Position numbers and translations under genes: made by a program
Shown: in pieces, positions 1 to 6,464 of the stretch
Layout of the letters: each line of letters starts with the position of its first letter
Numbering within the stretch: position 1 is the stretch's first letter
Notes under the pieces: model-generated
The model's input: only the letters and a program-made list of their open reading frames with translations
Told to the model about the DNA's origin: nothing
Databases searched by the model: none
Assembly: GCA_023389175.1 (NCBI GenBank)
Contig: JAEWEW010000166.1
Coordinates: 1-6,840 of the forward strand
Source: Pseudomonadota bacterium
GTDB lineage: Bacteria; Pseudomonadota; Gammaproteobacteria; Burkholderiales; Burkholderiaceae_E
Length of the DNA: 6,840 bases
Direction of reading: 5' to 3'

Positions 1-1040
1 TCTCCGGCCATCACGGCATCCTGAGAAGCGGGGCGCTCGCCGTGGGCGATCATGTCAACGCAGCGGTGGACGTGGCCTCGCGCCAGCGGATCATGCGCAA
101 CCACTCGGTCACGCACGTGATGCACAAGGCCCTGCGCGAGGTGCTGGGCAGCCATGTCCAGCAGAAGGGATCGCTGGTGGATGCCGACCGCACCCGCTTC
201 GACTTCAGCCACAACGCGCCGGTGACCGCCGCGCAGATGCGCGAGATCGAGGCGCGGGTGAGCGCCGAGATCATGGCCAACACCGGCACCGAGGCGCGGA
301 TCCTGCCCTATGACGAGGCGGTCAAGGGCGGCGCGATGGCGCTCTTTGGCGAGAAGTACGGCGACAACGTGCGGGTGCTGGATATCGGCAGCTCCCGGGA
401 GCTCTGCGGCGGCACGCATGTCTCGCGCACCGGCGACATCGGCGCCTTCAAGATCGTCTCGGAATCGGGCGTCGCCGCCGGAATCCGGCGTATCGAGGCG
501 GTGACCGGCGACAATGCCCTTGCCTACGTGCAGCAGCTCGCGGATACGCTGGAGCGCGCCGCCGGCCAGTTGCGGGCGGGCGTGCACGAGCTGCCGGAGC
601 GGATCGGCCAGCTGCAGGACCAGGCGCGCTCGCTGGAGCGGGAAGTGACCCAGCTCAAGTCACGCCTCGCCAGCAGCCGCGGCAACGACCTCGCCGCCGG
701 GGCGGTCGAGGTCAAGGGCGCGAAGCTGGTCACCGCGCGGCTCGACGGCGTGGATCCGCGCTCGCTTCGGGAGACGGTGGACCAACTCAAGGGACGGCTC
801 GGCTCGGGCGTGGTGGTGCTGGCGGCGGTCGATGGCGACCGGGTACAGCTCGCCGCCGGCGTCACGCCGGATCTGACCGCCCGGGTCAAGGCCGGCGAGC
901 TGGTCGCCTACGTGGCCGGACAGGTCGGCGGCAAGGGCGGCGGCAAGCCGGACTTCGCCATGGCCGGCGGGCACCAGCCGGCCGCGGTGGCCGGCGCACT
1001 GGAATCGGTACGGACCTGGGTTGAAGGGCGACTGCCCTGA
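1..1040 (+). CDS. alaS: Alanyl-tRNA synthetase, C-terminal part (5' end outside window)
   Basis: This cytoplasmic enzyme charges tRNA-Ala with alanine and hydrolyses mischarged Ser- and Gly-tRNA-Ala. The frame is open from base 3 to the TGA at 1038-1040, giving about 345 residues, roughly the last 40% of a family whose E. coli member is 876 aa. A Met/GTG at base 42 is internal: the upstream residues (SGHHGILRSGAL) continue the conserved synthetase sequence without a break. The editing domain shows its zinc-binding HxxxH motif (HSVTH, bases 102-116) and the later Cys/His pair in CGGTH (Cys at 405, His at 417). A charged helical segment (about 530-670) leads into the C-terminal DHHA1/C-Ala domain, which ends with the glycine-rich GGKGGGKPDFAMAGG signature at about 926-970. 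The aminoacylation domain is not visible. An MFS gene follows directly, so the two are probably co-transcribed. Identity is very secure. Confidence 0.97.
   Translation, partial: SGHHGILRSGALAVGDHVNAAVDVASRQRIMRNHSVTHVMHKALREVLGSHVQQKGSLVDADRTRFDFSHNAPVTAAQMREIEARVSAEIMANTGTEARILPYDEAVKGGAMALFGEKYGDNVRVLDIGSSRELCGGTHVSRTGDIGAFKIVSESGVAAGIRRIEAVTGDNALAYVQQLADTLERAAGQLRAGVHELPERIGQLQDQARSLEREVTQLKSRLASSRGNDLAAGAVEVKGAKLVTARLDGVDPRSLRETVDQLKGRLGSGVVVLAAVDGDRVQLAAGVTPDLTARVKAGELVAYVAGQVGGKGGGKPDFAMAGGHQPAAVAGALESVRTWVEGRLP
1023..1028 (+). promoter_or_regulatory. Possible ribosome binding site inside the alaS 3' end
   Basis: GAAGGG lies 8 bases before the CTG at 1037-1039, a good Shine-Dalgarno distance. 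It is 23 bases before the TTG at 1052, which is too far. The TTG instead has only a weak GAAG (1039-1042) 9 bases upstream. The site therefore bears on which codon starts the MFS protein. A purine run of this length can also occur by chance, so this is suggestive only. Confidence 0.35.
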
Positions 1041-1051
1041 AGATTCTCGAG

Positions 1052-2179
1052 TTGACGGTCCTCGCCGTCCTGTCGCACATCAGCTTCAGCGGCATCCGGG
1101 TCGGCCTCTCGCTCGCGGCCATCGATGCGGGCGCGACCCCGTTCGTGATCGGCGCGCTGCTGTCGGTCTACGCGCTGGTGCCGACGCTCCTTTCCCTGGT
1201 CGGTGGCCGCTGGATCGACCGCATCGGCGTGCGCCGGCCGCTCTTCGTCGGTACCGGGCTGATGGTGCTGGGCGGCGCCGTGGCGTACGCCCACTACGAC
1301 CTGTGGACCTTCTTCGCGACCTCCACGCTGGTGGGCTCGGGCTTCCTGCTCTCGCAGCTCGTGGTGCAGAAAATGACCGGCGACATGGGGCAGACCGCGG
1401 AGCAACGGCGCATGCTCTTCGGCCTGCTCGCGATCGGCTACTCCATCTCCGGGGTGCTGGGGCCGTTCTCCAGCGGGCTGCTCTACGACCGCATCGGCGG
1501 TGACCGCACCTTCCTCGCGCTCGGCGGCCTCGCGCTGCTGGTGATGGCCTGGCTCTTCATCCGCCGCAACAGCCTGCCCGGACCGGCGGCCGAGATGCCG
1601 GTGCAGCGCCGATTCTCCGACCTGCTCAAGACGCCGGAGCTGCGCCGGCTCTATCTCGCGGTCGGCCTGATCTCCTCGGCCTGGGATGTCCACCAGTTCG
1701 TGGTGCCGATCTACGGGCGCAGCATCGGGCTGACCGGCACGCAGGTCGGCATCGTGCTGGCGGCCTTCGGGTTGGCGACCCTGATCGTGCGCCTCGTGCT
1801 GCCGCTGCTGCGCTCGCTCACGGAATGGCGGGCGATCTTCTGTGCTCAGCTGGTGGCCGCGGTGGTCTACGCGTTCTACCCGATCTTCCAGAAGTACGAG
1901 GTGCTGATGGGCCTGTCCTTCGCGCTCGGCCTGGGGCTCGGCATCTCGCAGCCGATGGTGCTCTCGCTGATGCACCGGGTGACGCCGCCCGGCCGGATCG
2001 GCGAGGCGGCGGGCCTGCGGCTGATGATCGTGAACGGCACCCAGACGGTGCTGCCGACCGTCTTCGGGGTGCTCGGCAACGCCTTCGGGGTCGGCCTGCT
2101 GTTCTGGACCGTGGGCGGCATGCTCGGCCTGGGCGTCGTCAGCCAGGCGCGCTCGGGGGCTGGCTACAATGAGACCTGA
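1052..2179 (+). CDS. MFS (major facilitator superfamily) transporter, substrate unknown
   Basis: This is a predicted inner-membrane secondary transporter of 375 aa. It has about twelve hydrophobic segments: six before and six after a polar central loop at about residues 172-198. Between segments 2 and 3 is the MFS motif A, GGRWIDRIGVRR (residues 51-62), and a related LYDRIGG follows segment 5 (about 144-150). These fix the superfamily but not the substrate, and drug or metabolite efflux is only a guess. The reported TTG start leaves a very short N-terminus before helix 1. In the same frame a CTG at 1037 overlaps the alaS stop (CTGA), has a better-placed GAAGGG upstream, and would add five residues (MKILE). 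The next GTG downstream would delete helix 1. The gene starts 11 bases or fewer after alaS, so translational coupling is likely. The length is slightly short for MFS proteins but looks complete. Confidence 0.9.
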   Translation: MTVLAVLSHISFSGIRVGLSLAAIDAGATPFVIGALLSVYALVPTLLSLVGGRWIDRIGVRRPLFVGTGLMVLGGAVAYAHYDLWTFFATSTLVGSGFLLSQLVVQKMTGDMGQTAEQRRMLFGLLAIGYSISGVLGPFSSGLLYDRIGGDRTFLALGGLALLVMAWLFIRRNSLPGPAAEMPVQRRFSDLLKTPELRRLYLAVGLISSAWDVHQFVVPIYGRSIGLTGTQVGIVLAAFGLATLIVRLVLPLLRSLTEWRAIFCAQLVAAVVYAFYPIFQKYEVLMGLSFALGLGLGISQPMVLSLMHRVTPPGRIGEAAGLRLMIVNGTQTVLPTVFGVLGNAFGVGLLFWTVGGMLGLGVVSQARSGAGYNET

Positions 2180-2190
2180 AATGAAACCAA

Positions 2191-2276
2191 CCCCCCTTGG
2201 GCCTTCGGCCCTCCCCCCCTTGAAAAGGGGGGCGCCGCCAGCGGCCGGGCAGAGCCCGTTCCGCGGCGGCCGCTGG
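2191..2276. repeat. Intergenic palindromic element with nested hairpins
   Basis: Three inverted repeats are packed between the MFS stop and tusA. The first is GGGCC (2199-2203) with GGCCC (2207-2211). The second is CCCCCCTT (2214-2221) with AAGGGGGG (2225-2232), an 8-bp stem with a 3-base loop. The third is CCAGCGGCCG (2238-2247) with CGGCCGCTGG (2267-2276), a 10-bp stem; an alternative small GGGC/GCCC hairpin (2247-2250/2254-2257) sits inside it. CCCCCCTTG also occurs as a direct repeat at 2191 and 2214. No T-run follows any stem on either strand, so a classical rho-independent terminator is not supported. The compact C-run/G-run layout resembles dispersed intergenic palindromes (REP- or MITE-like) of proteobacteria. 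Whether it is multicopy cannot be seen here. It could weaken read-through or stabilise the upstream mRNA. Confidence 0.6.
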
Positions 2277-2284
2277 GTGTGCCG

Positions 2285-2303
2285 CGGTCGATTCATGCGA
2301 CCG
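2285..2303. repeat. Small inverted repeat upstream of tusA
   Basis: CGGTCG (2285-2290) is repeated inverted as CGACCG (2298-2303) around a 7-base spacer, about 52 bases before the tusA start. It could be a weak hairpin or an operator-like dyad, but a 6-bp match in DNA this GC-rich is close to chance. I see no convincing -35/-10 promoter between here and the gene. Confidence 0.2.
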
Positions 2304-2354
2304 GCGCTGGCCAGGGTGGGGACGATCCGGGCGCTCGCCCTCTGCATCTGACAC

Positions 2355-2600
2355 ATGCCATCCATCGACGACATCGCATTCGACAGCGCCGTGGACGCCC
2401 GCGGCCTGAACTGTCCCCTGCCGATCCTGAAGGCCAAGAAGGCGTTGTCCACGATCCAGAGCGGGCAGGTGCTGAAGGTCACCTCCACGGATCCGGGCTC
2501 CCGCCGTGACTTCGAGGCGTTCGCGCGGCAGACCGGCAACCAGCTGGTCGCGCAGTTCGAGGCGGACAAGACCTGGACCTTCTTCCTCAAGCGGCGCTGA
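2355..2600 (+). CDS. tusA: TusA/SirA-family sulfur carrier protein
   Basis: This small cytoplasmic protein of 81 aa has the typical family length. After a short acidic N-terminus it shows DARGLNCPLPILKAKKAL, containing the CPxP motif, with the sulfur-accepting cysteine at residue 20 (codon 2412-2414). A VTSTDPGSRRDFEAFA segment follows, matching the usual beta-strand plus D-P-x-(S/A)-xxD-hxxF pattern. In E. coli TusA takes persulfide sulfur from IscS and passes it toward 2-thiouridine formation in tRNA and to molybdenum cofactor synthesis; other members act in sulfur oxidation. None of the relay partners (TusBCD, TusE, MnmA) is in the window, so the exact role is open and the symbol is a family-level name. 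An in-frame TGA at 2349-2351 leaves ATG 2355 as the natural start, but no clear Shine-Dalgarno site precedes it. The SDR gene follows 25 bases later. Confidence 0.92.
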   Translation: MPSIDDIAFDSAVDARGLNCPLPILKAKKALSTIQSGQVLKVTSTDPGSRRDFEAFARQTGNQLVAQFEADKTWTFFLKRR

Positions 2601-2625
2601 GCGCCCGCTACTGCCGGAACAACCG

Positions 2626-3363
2626 ATGAATTTCAGCTTCGACTTCAGCGGCAAGCGCGTCCTGGTGACCGGCGGCGTGTCCGGCATCGGCCGCGCCGTC
2701 TCGCTCGCCTTCCTCGGCGCGGGTGCCGAGGTGATCGCCTGCGGCCTCACGGATGAGGAGCTCGCGGCCGCGCGCAACGATCCGATGTTCGGCCGCATCG
2801 CCATCGCGCAGCTCGACGTCACCGACCGCAAGGCCGTGGACCGGCTGGTCGGGGAGCAGCCCTCGCTGGACGTGGTGGTGACCTCGGCCGGCATCATCCG
2901 CCGCGACGCGGAGCATGATCCCGACGTCTTCGACCAGGTGATCGACGTCAACCTCTCGGGCAGCATGCGGGTCGCGACCGCGGCCCGGCCGCTGCTCGAG
3001 CGCACCAAGGGATCGATCGTCCTGGTGGGATCGGTGATGTCCTTCTTCGGCGGGCCGCGGCAGCCGGCCTATTCCGCCTCCAAGGGGGCGATCCGCAACC
3101 TGACGATGTCGCTTGCCTGCGCCTATGCGGTCGACGGCATCCGGGTGAACGCGGTGGCGCCCGGTTGGGTGGTGACCGAGCTTTCGCGCGGCGCCCGGGA
3201 CAATGCGGAGCGCAACGCGATGATCCTCGCCCGCAGTCCGCTGGGACGCTGGGCGCAGCCCGCGGAGATCGCGGATCCGGTGCTGTTCCTGGCCTCGGAC
3301 GCGGCCCGCTTCATGACCGGCACCGTGATGCTGGTGGACGGCGGCTTCACCAGCGTCGGCTGA
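2626..3363 (+). CDS. Short-chain dehydrogenase/reductase (SDR) family oxidoreductase
   Basis: This is a 245-aa classical SDR, predicted to be a soluble NAD(P)-dependent alcohol dehydrogenase or ketone reductase. The Rossmann glycine motif is TGGVSGIG (residues 15-22). The catalytic tetrad is complete: Asn109 in DVNLSG, Ser136 in VGSVMS, and Tyr149 and Lys153 in YSASK. VAPGWVVT and a C-terminal TGTVMLVDGG are further family signatures. The usual NNAG stretch after beta-4 reads TSAG (86-89). The end of beta-2 (VIACGLTDEE) lacks an obvious NADPH-binding arginine, so cofactor choice is unclear. ATG 2626 is chosen because GGAA (2616-2619) lies 6 bases upstream and MNFSFDFSGKRVLVTGG is a normal SDR N-terminus. 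The open frame extends upstream to 2506 but would overlap tusA and add 40 arginine/serine-rich residues. It is probably co-transcribed with tusA. FabG-like or sugar/hydroxy-acid dehydrogenase roles are possible; the substrate is not deducible. Confidence 0.93.
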   Translation: MNFSFDFSGKRVLVTGGVSGIGRAVSLAFLGAGAEVIACGLTDEELAAARNDPMFGRIAIAQLDVTDRKAVDRLVGEQPSLDVVVTSAGIIRRDAEHDPDVFDQVIDVNLSGSMRVATAARPLLERTKGSIVLVGSVMSFFGGPRQPAYSASKGAIRNLTMSLACAYAVDGIRVNAVAPGWVVTELSRGARDNAERNAMILARSPLGRWAQPAEIADPVLFLASDAARFMTGTVMLVDGGFTSVG

Positions 3364-3415
3364 CCTCGCGCTTCGCGGGCCGCCCGCGCTCCGCGGGCAG
3401 GTCGCGCCTCGCGCC
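3362..3415. terminator. GC-rich hairpin cluster between convergent genes (possible bidirectional terminator)
   Basis: The gap between the SDR stop and the valS stop contains GCCCGCG (3382-3388) paired with CGCGGGC (3392-3398) around a CTC loop. A weaker CGCG/CGCG hairpin lies at 3367-3377, and an outer GACCT/AGGTC pair (3362-3366 with 3399-3403) could enclose both. The 14-base unit CGCGCTTCGCGGGC (3367-3380) recurs at 3385-3398 with one mismatch, and a more degenerate third copy starts near 3403. No T-run follows on either strand, so intrinsic termination is not proven. The tail-to-tail position nevertheless makes a shared 3'-end structure likely. Confidence 0.45.
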
Positions 3416-3434
3416 GGCGTTCGCGATTCGTTGC

Positions 3435-6400
3435 TCAGCCGAGGCGGGCGCGCTGGGCCGCCAGCTTCTCCAGCGCCGCCTGGAACCTTGCCAGTCGCTC
3501 GCGCTCCTGGGCGACGACCGCCGCGGGAGCGCGATCCACGAAGGACGGGTTGCCGAGCTTGCCGGTCGCCTTGGCGATCTCTGCCTCCAGCCGCGCGATC
3601 TCCTTCGCGAGCCGCGCCTTTTCCTCGGCGACGTCGATCTCCACCCGCAGCATCAGCCGGTGCTCGCCCACCACCTGCACCGGTGCGAGCGCGTCCGCCG
3701 GCAGCTCCCGCACGATCTCCACCGAAGACAGTCGCGCGAGTCCCGGCAGGTACGGCGCCATCTCGGCCACATCGGCCGCGCCGGTCGCGATGACCAGCGG
3801 CACCTTCTGCTGCGGCCCGAGCCCCATCTCGCCACGCAGCGCGCGACAGGCGTCGATGATGCGCTTGAGCTCCGCCACCCAGGCCTCGGCCGCCTCGTCG
3901 ATCTTCGCGGGCTGCGCCTCGGGATAGCGCTGCAGCATCACCGAATGGCGACGCTCGCGCACGGCCTGTGCGAGCGCCTCGCCGTCGAGCTTCTGCACGC
4001 CACGATCGCCATAGCGCATCGCGAGCGGCGCGACCCGTTGCCAGAGCTCCTCCGTGATGAAGGGGATGACCGGATGGGCCAGGCGCAGCACCGTCTCCAG
4101 CACGGAGAGCAGCGTCCGGCGCGTCGCGCGCTGGACGGCCGGATCCGGATCCTGCAGGTTGACCTTGGCCAGCTCCAGGTACCAGTCGCAGTACTCGTTC
4201 CAGACGAAGCCGTAGATCGCCCCGGCCATCTGGTCGAAGCGGTAGTCCGCGAGCGCCCGTTCGACCTCGGCCTCGGTGCGCTGCAGCTGGGAGGCGATCC
4301 AGCGGTCCACGCGGCCGAAGTGCAGGTAGCCGCCCGGTACGCACTGGTCCGGGGTGTGCGGCGCGTAGCCGTTGTCCCGGCCCTCGACGTTCATCAGCAC
4401 GAAGCGGGTCGCGTTCCACAGCTTGTTGCAGAAGTTGCGGTAGCCCTCGCAGCGGCTGATGTCGAAGTTCAGGGTCCGCGAGAAGGTCGCAAGCGACGCG
4501 AAGGTGAAGCGCAGCGCGTCGGTGCCGAATGACGGGATGCCGTCGGGGAAGTTCTTGCGGATGTAGCGCTCGATGCTGGCCTTGTGCTCGGCCTTCATCA
4601 AGCCGACGGTCGACTTGGCGAGCAGGTCCGGCAGCTCGATGCCGTCGATCAGGTCCAGCGGATCCAGGGTGTTGCCCTTGGACTTGGACATCTTCTGGCC
4701 TTCGGCGTCCCGCACGATCGCGTTGATGTAGACGTGGCGGAACGGCACCTTGCCGGTGAAGTACCGCGTCATCATCACCATCCGGGCGACCCAGAAGAAG
4801 ATGATGTCGTTGCCGGTGACCAGCACGGACGAGGGCAGGTAGCGCTCCTGGTCCGCGAGCGACTGCGGCGTGCGATCGGGCCAGCCGAGCGAGGTGAACG
4901 GCACCAGCGCGCTGGAGAACCAGGTGTCGAGCACGTCGGGGTCGCGGGCCAGCGGACCGTCGTAGCCTGCCTCGCGGGCCTGCGCCATCGCGTCGGCCTC
5001 CGAGGCCGCGACGAAGACCTCGCCGCCGCTGCCGTACCAGGCCGGGATCTGGTGGCCCCACCACAGCTGGCGCGAGATGCACCAGTCCTGGATGTTCTCC
5101 AGCCAGTGGTTGTAGGTGCTCGCCCAGTGCTCCGGAACGAACCGCACCGCGCCGCTCGCCACCGCCTCGAGCGCGGGCCGGGTGATCGCCGCGTGTCCGC
5201 CGATCCGCCCGTCGGGCTGCCTTTCGCGCGTGAGATCGACGAACCACTGATCGGTCAGCATCGGTTCGACCACCTCGCCGGTGCGTCCGCAGACCGGCAC
5301 CATGTGGCGATGGGCGATGGTCTGGCGCAGCAGGCCCTGCTTCTCCAGGTCCGCGACCACCCGCCGGCGGGCCTCGTAGCGGTCCAGCCCGCGGTAGGCG
5401 GCCGGCGCCTGGTCGTTCATCCGGGCGTGGAAGTCCATGATGACGATGAGCGGGATCCCGTGCCGCAGGGCCGCCGCATAGTCGTTGAAGTCGTGCGCGC
5501 CGGTGATCTTGACGCAGCCGCTGCCGAACTCGGGGTCGACGAAGCTGTCCGCGATGATCGGGATGCGACGATCGCAGAGCGGCAGGTCCACCATCCTGCC
5601 CACCAGGTGGCGATACCGGGGATCGTCCGGATGCACCGCCAGCGCGCCGTCGCCCAGCATGGTTTCCGGTCGGGTCGTGGCGATCGTCATGCCGGGAAGC
5701 GGGTTGCCGTCGCCGTCGACCTGCGGGCCGTCGGAGAACGGATAGAGGATGTGCCACATGTGGCCGTCCCGCTCGACCATGTCGACCTCGAGGTCCGACA
5801 CGGCGGTGTGCAGCACCGGATCCCAGTTGACCAGCCGGTTGCCCCGGTAGATCAGCCCGGCGCGATAGAGCTGCACGAACACCTCCACCACGGCGCGCGA
5901 CATCTTCGCGTCCATGGTGAAGTACCCCGCGTTGGCGCGATCCGCATCGGCGTACGACCAGTTGGCGGAGTCCCCGAGACGGCGCATCTGCCGCGTGATG
6001 GTCGAGCCCGACTCCTGCTTCCACTTCCACACCCGGCCGACGAAGGCTTCCCGGCCGAGCGCCTCGCGCGCGGTGCCCTCGGCCACCAGCTGGCGTTCCA
6101 CCACGATCTGCGTCGCGATGCCGGCATGGTCGGTGCCGACCACCCAGTTGGTGTCCGCGCCCTTCATGCGGTGATAGCGGATCAGCGTGTCCATCAGCGT
6201 CTGCTGGAACGCGTGGCCCATGTGCAGCGTGCCGGTCACGTTCGGCGGCGGCAGCTGGATGCAGTAGTGCTCCTCGACGGCCGCGCTCGCCGAGGCGGAT
6301 GCGCGCGCGTCGCCTTCGGGCGGCAACGGTGGCGCCGGCTTGTTCGCGAAGTAGCCGCGGCTCTCCCAGAGCGGGTACCACCGGGCTTCGATCGGGGCCG

Positions 6401-6464
6401 GCTCGAAGCTGCGCGGCAGCTCGTCGGTATCGGCAAGGGGTTCGGTTGAATCGGTCGGTTTCAT
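3435..6464 (-). CDS. valS: Valyl-tRNA synthetase
   Basis: This class I synthetase (1009 aa) attaches valine to tRNA-Val in the cytoplasm. The HIGH-type motif is HMGH (residues 81-84) in PPPNVTGTLHMGH. The CP1 editing domain, which clears Thr-tRNA-Val, includes ATTRPETMLGDGALAVHPDD near residue 261-280. SRQLWWGHQIPAWY follows near 463-476, the KMSKS loop is at 591-595, and the anticodon-binding helical domain (FGTDALRFTFASLA onward) comes next. The C-terminal coiled-coil arm (about 945-1009) is rich in Glu, Lys, Arg and Ala, as usual for ValRS. The protein is longer than E. coli ValRS (951 aa). Part of the excess is a Pro/Ala/Ser-rich stretch at about residues 42-65, and another part is an extra stretch near 168-180. 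ATG 6464 overlaps the stop of the upstream gene (TGATG); with no clear Shine-Dalgarno site there, translation is probably coupled. The stop is the TGA complementary to 3435-3437. Confidence 0.98.
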   Translation of the reverse strand: MKPTDSTEPLADTDELPRSFEPAPIEARWYPLWESRGYFANKPAPPLPPEGDARASASASAAVEEHYCIQLPPPNVTGTLHMGHAFQQTLMDTLIRYHRMKGADTNWVVGTDHAGIATQIVVERQLVAEGTAREALGREAFVGRVWKWKQESGSTITRQMRRLGDSANWSYADADRANAGYFTMDAKMSRAVVEVFVQLYRAGLIYRGNRLVNWDPVLHTAVSDLEVDMVERDGHMWHILYPFSDGPQVDGDGNPLPGMTIATTRPETMLGDGALAVHPDDPRYRHLVGRMVDLPLCDRRIPIIADSFVDPEFGSGCVKITGAHDFNDYAAALRHGIPLIVIMDFHARMNDQAPAAYRGLDRYEARRRVVADLEKQGLLRQTIAHRHMVPVCGRTGEVVEPMLTDQWFVDLTRERQPDGRIGGHAAITRPALEAVASGAVRFVPEHWASTYNHWLENIQDWCISRQLWWGHQIPAWYGSGGEVFVAASEADAMAQAREAGYDGPLARDPDVLDTWFSSALVPFTSLGWPDRTPQSLADQERYLPSSVLVTGNDIIFFWVARMVMMTRYFTGKVPFRHVYINAIVRDAEGQKMSKSKGNTLDPLDLIDGIELPDLLAKSTVGLMKAEHKASIERYIRKNFPDGIPSFGTDALRFTFASLATFSRTLNFDISRCEGYRNFCNKLWNATRFVLMNVEGRDNGYAPHTPDQCVPGGYLHFGRVDRWIASQLQRTEAEVERALADYRFDQMAGAIYGFVWNEYCDWYLELAKVNLQDPDPAVQRATRRTLLSVLETVLRLAHPVIPFITEELWQRVAPLAMRYGDRGVQKLDGEALAQAVRERRHSVMLQRYPEAQPAKIDEAAEAWVAELKRIIDACRALRGEMGLGPQQKVPLVIATGAADVAEMAPYLPGLARLSSVEIVRELPADALAPVQVVGEHRLMLRVEIDVAEEKARLAKEIARLEAEIAKATGKLGNPSFVDRAPAAVVAQERERLARFQAALEKLAAQRARLG

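Noticed and set aside
2213..2240. The C-run/G-run hairpin as a rho-independent terminator for the MFS transcript.
   Set aside because: The stem is strong, but no T-run follows it on either strand, so it is recorded as a palindromic repeat instead.
2169..2351. A 60-residue plus-strand frame across the gap between the MFS gene and tusA.
   Set aside because: It is the translation of the palindromic element itself, with no ribosome binding site and Pro/Arg/Gly-rich content; it is better explained as a structured non-coding spacer.
908..2590. A 560-residue minus-strand open frame opposite the alaS end, the MFS gene and tusA.
   Set aside because: Its translation is a His/Gln/Arg-rich low-complexity sequence of the kind produced by antisense of high-GC genes, and it crosses three well-supported genes and the palindromic gap.
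2506..2625. A 40-residue upstream extension of the SDR protein.
   Set aside because: It overlaps the tusA coding region, is rich in Arg and Ser, and adds nothing to a normal SDR N-terminus that begins at ATG 2626 behind a plausible GGAA site.
2608..6381. A 1257-residue open frame on the minus strand, overlapping valS in another frame and running antisense through the SDR gene.
   Set aside because: It is an out-of-frame shadow made long by the scarcity of stops in high-GC DNA. Its translation is Arg/Gly/Pro/Ala-rich without domains, whereas valS and the SDR have complete family signatures.
4584..6449. A 621-residue plus-strand open frame opposite valS.
   Set aside because: It is the antisense shadow of valS, with valine/histidine/arginine-rich sequence and no recognisable domain.
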